Source of the DNA: Thermoplasmata archaeon
GTDB lineage: Archaea > Thermoplasmatota > Thermoplasmata > Thermoplasmatales > Thermoplasmataceae
Reading direction: 5' to 3'
Assembly (NCBI GenBank): GCA_021847855.1
Contig: JAJZOT010000113.1
Coordinates: 1 to 6,128 of the forward strand
Length of the DNA stretch: 6,128 nt
Shown: piece after piece, positions 1 through 4,377 of the stretch
Numbering within the stretch: the stretch's first letter is position 1
Layout: the number at the start of each line of letters is the position of its first letter
Notes under the pieces: generated by a model
The model's database searches: none
Told to the model about the DNA's origin: nothing
Seen by the model: the letters and a program-made list of their open reading frames with translations, nothing else
Made by a program: the position numbers and the translations under genes

Positions 1-638
1 GCAAGTGTTTCTTCAAGATCCTTGATGGCAATGAATGACCCTTCCCTATCAATCTTGTTTACAACGAATATGTGGCCTATCTCCATTATGCCTGCTTTTA
101 TTGCCTGAATCTGGTCACCCAGTCCCGGACCGAGAACCACAATGACGGTGTCCGCAAGGTTCACGATGTCCAGATCAGCCTGACCCGCCCCGACCGTCTC
201 AACAATTATGAAATCATTTCCTGCGGCATCCAGTATATCGACTGCATCCCAGACAGCCCTTGAAAGTCCCCCGTTGAGACCGCGATTGGCAAGACTCCTC
301 ATAAAAACGCCATATCTTGAGAGGTTTTCCTGCATCCTTATCCTGTTTCCCAGAAGGGAACCTCCGCTGAACGGACTTGATGCGTCAACAGCAAGAACTG
401 AAACCTTGATTTTTTTGGATGATAATATCTTGCATAGATTACCTATCATGGTGCTTTTACCTATGCCCGGTGGTCCGGTAATGCCGATTATACCTGCATG
501 ACCTGTTTTTGGGTATATGCTTTTTATAATGAGATTCCTCTCCACATGAAGGCTTTCTGTTTCAACGATTGATATTGCCCTGGCAACACTCCTCGTGTCG
601 GATCTCTCTATGCCTTCCACAATACTCTTCAATTCCAA
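1..638 (-). CDS. meaB: MeaB/ArgK-family GTPase, chaperone of the B12-dependent acyl-CoA mutase (3' end cut by window)
   Basis: P-loop GTPase of the MeaB/ArgK/MMAA family. In this family the protein binds its partner mutase and uses GTP hydrolysis to gate adenosylcobalamin loading and to protect or reactivate the enzyme. My translation of the minus strand shows Walker A GPPGIGKST at about residues 55-63, then AVDASSPFSGG. Next come IVETVGAGQ (family form VETVGVGQ), the LGPGLGDQIQAIKAG segment and the guanine-specificity motif NKID. About 212 codons are present; the family is usually 310-330 residues, so roughly the last 100 are off the left edge. Start: TTG at 638 lies 6 nt after AGGTG, giving MELKSIVEGIERS, a typical family N-terminus. 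A GTG at 647, directly after the upstream stop, would add three residues but has no well-placed ribosome site. It is the third gene of the mutase operon, which supports the assignment. Family confidence is high; the exact start is uncertain. Confidence 0.93.
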   Translation of the reverse strand, partial: MELKSIVEGIERSDTRSVARAISIVETESLHVERNLIIKSIYPKTGHAGIIGITGPPGIGKSTMIGNLCKILSSKKIKVSVLAVDASSPFSGGSLLGNRIRMQENLSRYGVFMRSLANRGLNGGLSRAVWDAVDILDAAGNDFIIVETVGAGQADLDIVNLADTVIVVLGPGLGDQIQAIKAGIMEIGHIFVVNKIDREGSFIAIKDLEETL

Positions 639-644
639 AATAAG

Positions 645-649
645 CACCT
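645..649 (-). promoter_or_regulatory. Shine-Dalgarno site (AGGTG) for the GTPase gene
   Basis: AGGTG matches the archaeal consensus (part of GGAGGTGA) and lies 6 nt before TTG 638-636. It includes the last two bases of the small subunit's TAG stop codon, so stop and ribosome site are fused, as in translational coupling. The same bases contain the competing GTG start (647-645). Confidence 0.4.
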
Positions 650-1097
650 ATCTGGAGAGTTTCCTCTTTCTTGCTTCCGCAGCCCTGGTGGTTACATGTT
701 CTATAATCACGCTTAAGGGTGTACCCGGACCATAGTTCCCTGTTACTCCTATCTCTTCAAGCTTTGGCTTGTCTTCGTCAGGGATGGTACCACCTCCAAC
801 AAGAGCTATGTCGTCTATACCCTTCGACCTCATGATATCTGCCACTTTCCTGAATACAGTGAGATGGGCTCCGTTGAGAAGACTCAGTGCAACCACGTCC
901 ACATCCTCGTTCACTGCTGTTTCCACCACGCTTTCCGGAGTTGGAAGGAGACCTGCATAAAGAACCTCCATTCCTGCATCCCTGAATGCCTTGGCAAGAA
1001 CAAGTATGCCACGATCATGGCCATCTATGCCAGGTTTTGCAAGCAGAATCTTGATAGGTTTGTCCTTAAACAATAACTGGCTCTTTCCATTCTCCAA
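648..1097 (-). CDS. B12-binding small subunit of acyl-CoA mutase (methylmalonyl-CoA mutase C-terminal domain family)
   Basis: Stand-alone cobalamin-binding subunit that carries adenosylcobalamin base-off/His-on and docks on the large subunit encoded upstream. Numbering from the ATG at 1115, the diagnostic motifs are AKPGIDGHDRG with Lys27, Asp31 and the cobalt-ligating His33 (equivalent to K604, D608 and H610 of the Propionibacterium enzyme). The S-x-L motif is at 78-80, the GGG turn at 107-109 and YGPGT at 128-132. The length of 149-155 aa is normal for the separate archaeal subunit. Start: the ATG at 1115 gives 155 aa but lacks a strong ribosome site. A TTG at 1097 sits 7 nt after GGGAGG and gives 149 aa; I prefer it. 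The gene overlaps the 3' end of the large-subunit gene by 32 nt (50 nt with the ATG) in another frame, and its TAG directly precedes the GTPase gene. This implies coupled translation. A few basic residues end the protein (RKRKLSR). Confidence 0.93.
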   Translation of the reverse strand: MENGKSQLLFKDKPIKILLAKPGIDGHDRGILVLAKAFRDAGMEVLYAGLLPTPESVVETAVNEDVDVVALSLLNGAHLTVFRKVADIMRSKGIDDIALVGGGTIPDEDKPKLEEIGVTGNYGPGTPLSVIIEHVTTRAAEARKRKLSR

Positions 1098-2784
1098 ATA
1101 TATTCCTCCCGACATTTGAAATCTCTTCCAGTGTTGCGTAGGCCTCCACAGCTCTTATAATGTACGGCATGGAGTTTTCTTCTGGATTCCTGAGTGCATT
1201 TTCCAGATCCCTGAGAGCTTTGCTGACTTTTTCACTGTCCCTGCTTTCTTTCAGCCTTTTCAGTTTAGAAACCTGATCTGTCTGTGCTTTCAGGCTGATT
1301 TTAAGTGTGCTTATTGGTTTCTCATTCTTTTCCACGTAACGGTTCACACCAACCATTATCTCCTTTCCCTGTTCAAGTCGCATCTGTCTCCTGTAAGATG
1401 TTCCTGCTATTTCCTTCTGTATAAATCCCTTCTTAACGGATTCCAGTATTCCACCAAGCTTCTCGATTGTGTCAAAATACCTGTAGGCTTCCTCTTCCAT
1501 CCTGTCTGTAAGCCATTCCACATAGTATGAACCGCCGAGGGGATCTATGACATCCGGAATTCCCGTTTCATCTGCAAGGATCTGCTGAGTCCTCAGGGCT
1601 ATTTTCACGGCCTCCTCTGATGGAAGTGCCCATGCCTCATCGTAGGAGTTTGTATGAAGGCTCTGCGTACCTCCCAGTATGGCTGCCATTGCCTCAACAG
1701 TTGTCCTTATGATATTGTTCAGGGGCTGCTGCCAAGTCAGGGTATAACCGGATGTCTGTGTGTGGAACCTGAGCAACAGGCTTCTTTCATTCTTCGCCCC
1801 ATATTTTTCCCTGAGCACTGTAGCCCATATTCGTCTGGCAGCCCTCATCTTTGCGATCTCCTCGAAGAAGTTTATTGATGAGTTGTAGAAAAATGACAGT
1901 CTTGGTGCAAAATCATCCACCTTCAATCCCGATTTTATGCCCATTTCAACGTAGTAAAATCCATCTGCAAGTGTGAATGCCAGCTCCTGAGCAGCACTTG
2001 ATCCTGCCTCCCTTATATGGTATCCTGATATGCTTATATAGTTCCATTTTGGAACGTTCTCGGTACAGTATACCATCATGTCCCTTATCAGCCTGATGTG
2101 GGCCTCTGGAGGATAAATCCACTCTTTCTGTGCTATGTATTCCTTGAGTATGTCTGCCTGTACGGTTCCAGCTATTCTATCCAGCGGAATATTCTTCTTT
2201 TTGGCCACAGCAATATACATGGCTGTCAGCACGGCGGCCGGAGCATTGATGGTCATGGATGTACTCACCTTTGCAAGGTCTATACCATCCAGTATCTCTT
2301 CCATATCCTGCAGTGATGATACGTTCACTCCACACCTTCCAATCTCGCCATCTGATCTTGGATTGTCAGCGTCAAATCCGTAAAGTGTAGGCATGTCGAA
2401 TGCAATGCTCAAACCAGATTCCCCGTGTTCAATGAGATATTTCAGTCGCCTGTTTGTATCACTGGGAGTTCCGAAACCTGAAAACATCCTCATAGTCCAC
2501 TGTCTGCCGCGATACATGTTTGGGTAAACTCCTCTTGTGTATGGGTATTCTCCTGGCATTCCAAGCTGGTTTTCATGATTCTGGGGGAGATCCTCTTCGG
2601 TGTAGACCTCCTTTAGATCTATTGAAGATGAATTTGTGAACTCTCTGGGAATGTATCCTGTATTTTTATTCCACGGTTCGAGCGTCCTGGCTTTCCATTC
2701 ATCGTAAGCACTATTTTTCTCTGGTTTATTGTTTTGAATTTCACGTAGCTTTGAATTCCAGTAATTCTCTCCCCTTTTTTCCAT
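1066..2784 (-). CDS. B12-dependent acyl-CoA mutase large (catalytic) subunit; isobutyryl-CoA-mutase-like active site, methylmalonyl-CoA mutase family
   Basis: TIM-barrel catalytic subunit (572 aa, usual for the separate archaeal subunit) of an adenosylcobalamin-dependent carbon-skeleton mutase. It is strongly family-like throughout: YPNMYRGRQWTMRMFSGFG (87-105), LSIAFDMPTLYGFD, SMTINAPA, GTVQADILKEY (206-216), ISGYHIREAG (252-261) with Tyr255 and His256 of the radical-bearing site, FAPRLSFF (292-299), GGTQSLHTNSYDEA (371-384) and DPLGGSYYVE (414-423). Residue numbers run 12 ahead of the Propionibacterium enzyme through the barrel, so its Tyr89 corresponds to Phe101 and its Arg207 to Gln219. 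These two residues bind the free carboxylate of methylmalonyl-CoA. Phe plus Gln is the isobutyryl-CoA mutase pattern, so I infer isobutyryl-CoA/n-butyryl-CoA as substrates, for example in valine or branched-acid breakdown. An automatic pipeline would probably call it methylmalonyl-CoA mutase. It is first gene of the operon with its B12 subunit and GTPase. The start ATG follows a promoter at leaderless distance. Confidence 0.95.
   Translation of the reverse strand: MEKRGENYWNSKLREIQNNKPEKNSAYDEWKARTLEPWNKNTGYIPREFTNSSSIDLKEVYTEEDLPQNHENQLGMPGEYPYTRGVYPNMYRGRQWTMRMFSGFGTPSDTNRRLKYLIEHGESGLSIAFDMPTLYGFDADNPRSDGEIGRCGVNVSSLQDMEEILDGIDLAKVSTSMTINAPAAVLTAMYIAVAKKKNIPLDRIAGTVQADILKEYIAQKEWIYPPEAHIRLIRDMMVYCTENVPKWNYISISGYHIREAGSSAAQELAFTLADGFYYVEMGIKSGLKVDDFAPRLSFFYNSSINFFEEIAKMRAARRIWATVLREKYGAKNERSLLLRFHTQTSGYTLTWQQPLNNIIRTTVEAMAAILGGTQSLHTNSYDEAWALPSEEAVKIALRTQQILADETGIPDVIDPLGGSYYVEWLTDRMEEEAYRYFDTIEKLGGILESVKKGFIQKEIAGTSYRRQMRLEQGKEIMVGVNRYVEKNEKPISTLKISLKAQTDQVSKLKRLKESRDSEKVSKALRDLENALRNPEENSMPYIIRAVEAYATLEEISNVGRNIFGEWKEPVIV
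1103..1109 (-). promoter_or_regulatory. Shine-Dalgarno site deciding the small-subunit start
   Basis: On the minus strand GGGAGGA lies inside the 3' end of the large-subunit gene, with GGAGG ending 7 nt before a TTG at 1097-1095. It is the strongest anti-16S match I found in the window. It is downstream of the ATG at 1115, so it can only serve the TTG. This argues for the shorter small subunit and for internal re-initiation. Confidence 0.5.
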
Positions 2785-2805
2785 GCCCTATCATTTAAAC
2801 CATGA

Positions 2806-2819
2806 ATTAATAATTTTCC
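2806..2819 (-). promoter_or_regulatory. Candidate BRE/TATA promoter of the mutase operon
   Basis: Read on the minus strand, GGAAAATTATTAAT occupies about -35 to -22 relative to the large-subunit ATG. The purine/A-rich GGAAAA resembles a BRE and TTATTAAT a TATA box. This spacing would put transcription initiation at or within a few bases of the ATG, giving a leaderless mRNA. No Shine-Dalgarno site precedes the ATG, which agrees with that. Confidence 0.45.
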
Positions 2820-2906
2820 GAATATCTGACTCCCGGAAAATCCACGTCGGATTCATGAACCCGGAACTTGACAGGAATAAAGAACGAGAGTAGGTGAAAA
2901 AGACTT

Positions 2907-2950
2907 ATTATGAACAATATTAATTATGAAAGGATATAAGTCATTATGAA
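2907..2950 (+). repeat. Three direct repeats of ATTATGAA
   Basis: Exact copies of ATTATGAA begin at 2907, 2923 and 2943, with start-to-start spacings of 16 and 20 nt, on both sides of the TATA-like GATATAAG. Their position suggests regulator half-sites rather than structural repeats. Because the region is A/T-rich, chance recurrence is possible. A further copy lies in opposite orientation upstream of the dehydrogenase gene (5427-5434). Confidence 0.4.
2928..2940 (+). promoter_or_regulatory. Candidate BRE/TATA promoter for the Cys-rich micro-ORF
   Basis: GAAAGGATATAAG combines a purine-rich BRE-like GAAAGG with an ATATAA TATA core. The centre of the TATA is about 30 nt upstream of the ATG at 2966, close to the archaeal spacing for a leaderless transcript. 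Confidence 0.4.
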
Positions 2951-2964
2951 GCTTCTATAGAAGC
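2951..2964. promoter_or_regulatory. Perfect 14-bp palindrome, candidate operator
   Basis: GCTTCTATAGAAGC is identical to its reverse complement over all 14 bases. It lies between the TATA-like box at 2933-2940 and the ATG at 2966, where a bound dimeric repressor would block initiation. A 14-bp perfect palindrome is expected less than once by chance in a window of this size, so position is the stronger argument. Confidence 0.4.
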
Positions 2965-2965
2965 A

Positions 2966-3034
2966 ATGATGTGTGCATCCCATAACTGCATCTGCTTGAA
3001 AAAATGTACTTACTGCAATTTAAGGGTGGAATAA
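2966..3034 (+). CDS. Possible 22-aa cysteine-rich micro-protein
   Basis: Short ORF ATG ATG TGT ... GTG GAA TAA. The product has five Cys in 22 residues (positions 3, 8, 10, 14 and 17) and a His at 6. Its core CICLKKCTYCN has the spacing C-x-C-x3-C-x2-C, which could bind zinc or an iron-sulfur cluster. The CxxxCxYC spacing also matches the radical-SAM cluster motif, but there is no room for that fold and no obvious continuation in other frames. It starts directly after a palindrome and about 30 nt after a TATA-like box, and ends 34 nt short of the oppositely oriented ferritin-like gene. I do not recognise a family. It is too short for coding statistics and may be spurious; the Cys density and promoter context are the reasons to list it. 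Confidence 0.25.
   Translation: MMCASHNCICLKKCTYCNLRVE
2999..3004 (-). terminator. Possible U-tract terminator of the ferritin-like gene
   Basis: On the minus strand a run of six T lies about 65-70 nt past the stop of the ferritin-like gene. Archaeal termination often needs only such tracts. No strong stem-loop precedes it; a weak GTGA/TCAC pair lies nearer the stop. It also lies inside the proposed micro-ORF. Confidence 0.2.
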
Positions 3035-3068
3035 ACGTTTCGTGAGGAAATCACTTAACTCGGATTGG

Positions 3069-3563
3069 TTACCAGTAATCCTTATTCACGAACTCTTCGT
3101 AAAGCTCTTCCAGCCTGACCTTATTCTCGACCTCTCTCTTTGCCAGAATCACCAGCGTATTACCGAGCTCCTTACCTGCGTATTCAAGAGACATCAGATC
3201 CAGGATGTGATGGAAATCCTTTGACATTTTCATCGCTGAAAGCATAACGCTTTTCAGGTCATTGGGATTTATATTGTCAAGATCCGCCTCTATGAGATGA
3301 TCCAGCATCTCGTAATCCCTTCTCTCAATTTTCAGTGATTGTTCATCAAAGTGACCATTTTTAATGGCTTTTAGAATCAACGCCCTGTCGTTGCTTTCAT
3401 TTTTCTGAAGTCTCCTGAGCATCAGCTTAACATGATCCACACTTGATCTTTTATAGAGATCCTCATACCTTTCGCTGATCCTTTCCTTTAATCTCAGGGC
3501 TTTTCTGAGGATATCATCCTTTATTACAGCTTCATTTTTTCCCGATATTGTTTTTACAGACAT
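3069..3563 (-). CDS. Ferritin/rubrerythrin-like four-helix protein with degenerate metal ligands
   Basis: 164 aa, almost entirely helical and highly charged, with no signal peptide or membrane segment, so presumably cytosolic. Four long helices can be drawn: about 18-40, 41-68, 80-120 and 122-158. The last, AKREVENKVRLEELYEEF (141-158), closely resembles the final helix of rubrerythrin-like proteins (A..E..H...L..LY). The expected E-x-x-H is E144-x-x-N147 here. In the second helix the E-x-x-H counterpart appears as E56-x-x-D59. I infer a ferritin-like fold that has lost or altered the diiron site; the function is unknown, and a non-ferritin helical bundle cannot be excluded. The start ATG has GTGGAG 10 nt upstream and a TATA-like box further up, so this mRNA would have a short leader. 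It diverges from the epimerase gene, with a palindrome between the two. Confidence 0.6.
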   Translation of the reverse strand: MSVKTISGKNEAVIKDDILRKALRLKERISERYEDLYKRSSVDHVKLMLRRLQKNESNDRALILKAIKNGHFDEQSLKIERRDYEMLDHLIEADLDNINPNDLKSVMLSAMKMSKDFHHILDLMSLEYAGKELGNTLVILAKREVENKVRLEELYEEFVNKDYW

Positions 3564-3573
3564 CTCAGTTTTT

Positions 3574-3617
3574 CTCCACTAAAATAGTACTAAACATTCT
3601 ACGCATATAAGTTTTTC
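3574..3617 (-). promoter_or_regulatory. Candidate promoter and ribosome site of the ferritin-like gene
   Basis: On the minus strand GAAAAACTTATATG (3604-3617) has an A-rich BRE-like part and a TTATAT TATA core. Initiation about 26 bp downstream would fall near 3581, just before the GTGGAG ribosome site (3574-3579). The resulting leader of about 18 nt with a Shine-Dalgarno site differs from the leaderless layout proposed for the mutase operon. Confidence 0.45.
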
Positions 3618-3624
3618 GAATTTA

Positions 3625-3638
3625 GACTTTCGAAAGTC
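3625..3638. promoter_or_regulatory. Perfect 14-bp palindrome between divergent promoters, candidate operator
   Basis: GACTTTCGAAAGTC equals its own reverse complement. It lies just upstream of the BRE/TATA of the ferritin-like gene and about 30 bp upstream of the TATA of the epimerase gene, nearly midway between the two starts. A dimeric regulator bound here could affect both genes. Confidence 0.45.
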
Positions 3639-3667
3639 GTAATCCATCCGAACATGGACTGCTTAGA

Positions 3668-3680
3668 ATTAATTATATCG
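3668..3680 (+). promoter_or_regulatory. Candidate TATA box of the epimerase gene
   Basis: ATTAATTATATCG contains a TTATAT core about 30 nt upstream of the TTG start at 3707. This predicts transcription initiation within a few bases of that start and a very short or absent leader. No good Shine-Dalgarno site precedes the TTG. Confidence 0.4.
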
Positions 3681-3706
3681 ATCACAGACATGAACCAGAG
3701 ATCCAT

Positions 3707-4375
3707 TTGAATGTAAACAGAGAAGTTGAGGTATCACCGTCACTTATATCATGCGATCTGGCAAATCTGGGAAATCAGGTTGTGCTGTGTGAGAAGTTCG
3801 GGGCCGGTTCATTCCATCTGGATGTAATGGACGGTCATTTTGTGCCAAACCTTACCATGGGACCTGACCTGATAAAAGCTGTCAGAAAGGTTACCGATCT
3901 CAGATTGGAGACACACCTTATGATAGAACGGCCGGACAAATACTACAGAATGTTCCATGAAGCGGGCTCCGATCTCTTGCTTGTTCATTATGAGTCACCT
4001 GTGGATCTTAGACATCTTTTTGACGGAATGAGTGATGAAAATATAGACTATGGACTGGTGATAAATCCTGAGACCCCCTTCAGTCGGGTGAAGGACCTTG
4101 TTAATGAGTGCAAAGTTCTTCTGGTTATGTCAGTGCACCCTGGCTTTTCCGGGCAGAGTTTCATTGATTCATCATTACCCAAGATAAAGCAGGCCAGGAA
4201 ATACATAGATGAAAATCATATTGATTGCCGCATAGAGATAGATGGAGGAATAAATTATGAAAACGGGAAAAAGGCTGTGGAAGCAGGTGCGGACATCCTG
4301 GTATCAGCTTCGTATATCTTTTATAATGATATTGCAGATAGCATAAAAAAACTTAAGTCTCTTGGTTCCACGTGA
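3707..4375 (+). CDS. rpe: Ribulose-phosphate 3-epimerase
   Basis: Cytosolic TIM-barrel enzyme (222 aa, normal length) that interconverts D-ribulose 5-phosphate and D-xylulose 5-phosphate in the non-oxidative pentose phosphate pathway. Signature segments are SPSLISCD (10-17), HLDVMDGHFVPNLTMGP (37-53), THLMIERPDKY (69-79), MSVHPGFSGQSF (141-152) and EIDGGI (177-182). The metal and catalytic set is complete: His37, Asp39, His70 and Asp179. Two phosphate-side differences are visible: the usual SVNPGFGGQ reads SVHPGFSGQ, and the VAGS turn reads VSAS (199-202). Start: TTG 3707 is the only ATG/GTG/TTG in frame between the upstream stop and the SPSL motif. Nearby ATGs at 3690 and 3711 are out of frame. 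It stands alone on the plus strand, diverges from the ferritin-like gene and converges on the reductase gene. Many archaea lack this enzyme and use a ribulose-monophosphate route, so its presence fits Thermoplasmatales. Confidence 0.95.
   Translation: MNVNREVEVSPSLISCDLANLGNQVVLCEKFGAGSFHLDVMDGHFVPNLTMGPDLIKAVRKVTDLRLETHLMIERPDKYYRMFHEAGSDLLLVHYESPVDLRHLFDGMSDENIDYGLVINPETPFSRVKDLVNECKVLLVMSVHPGFSGQSFIDSSLPKIKQARKYIDENHIDCRIEIDGGINYENGKKAVEAGADILVSASYIFYNDIADSIKKLKSLGST
4345..4351 (-). terminator. Possible U-tract terminator of the reductase gene
   Basis: On the minus strand seven consecutive T (seven A on plus) lie about 27-33 nt past the reductase stop, inside the 3' end of the epimerase gene. 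With only 2 bp between the two stop codons, termination signals must lie in the opposing gene. I see no comparable tract for the epimerase direction. Confidence 0.3.
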
Positions 4376-4377
4376 CA

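Larger units (their letters stand above)
2785..2965. promoter_or_regulatory. Regulatory part of the gap between the mutase operon and the Cys-rich micro-ORF
   Basis: This non-coding stretch is rich in short repeats. It contains the operon promoter on the minus strand at its left end. On the plus strand at its right end there are three ATTATGAA repeats, a TATA-like GATATAAG and a 14-bp palindrome. A minor inverted repeat, AATCC-5nt-GGATT (2839-2853), overlaps the 8-bp palindrome TTCATGAA (2852-2859). If the micro-ORF is real, this is a bidirectional promoter region. Only ORFs under 10 codons are otherwise visible. Confidence 0.4.

Noticed and set aside
72..501. Plus-strand ORFs of 63 and 97 codons
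   Set aside because: They lie antisense to the well-supported GTPase gene, whose motifs (Walker A, NKID) are unmistakable on the minus strand.
769..2383. Several plus-strand ORFs of 60-80 codons
   Set aside because: All are antisense to the mutase subunits, with no family features of their own. They look like mirror frames of strongly coding DNA.
2839..2859. AATCC-ACGTC-GGATT hairpin and adjacent TTCATGAA palindrome
   Set aside because: Stem and palindrome are short enough to be expected by chance, and their position upstream of the operon promoter gives no clear role.
2910..2961. Tiny plus-strand ORFs starting at ATG 2910, 2926 and 2946
   Set aside because: Each encodes fewer than 10 residues. 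The ATGs simply come from the ATTATGAA repeats.
2993..3018. CxxxCxYC spacing, as in radical-SAM enzymes
   Set aside because: The frame stops five codons after the last Cys and neither neighbouring frame continues a radical-SAM fold, so it is not a fragment I can support.
3042..3224. Plus-strand 60-codon ORF
   Set aside because: It overlaps the 3' half of the ferritin-like gene in antisense. The helical pattern of the minus-strand product is the better coding signal.
3690..3713. ATG at 3690 or 3711 as start of the epimerase
   Set aside because: Both are out of frame with the conserved SPSL/HLDVMDG segments; only the TTG at 3707 is in frame.
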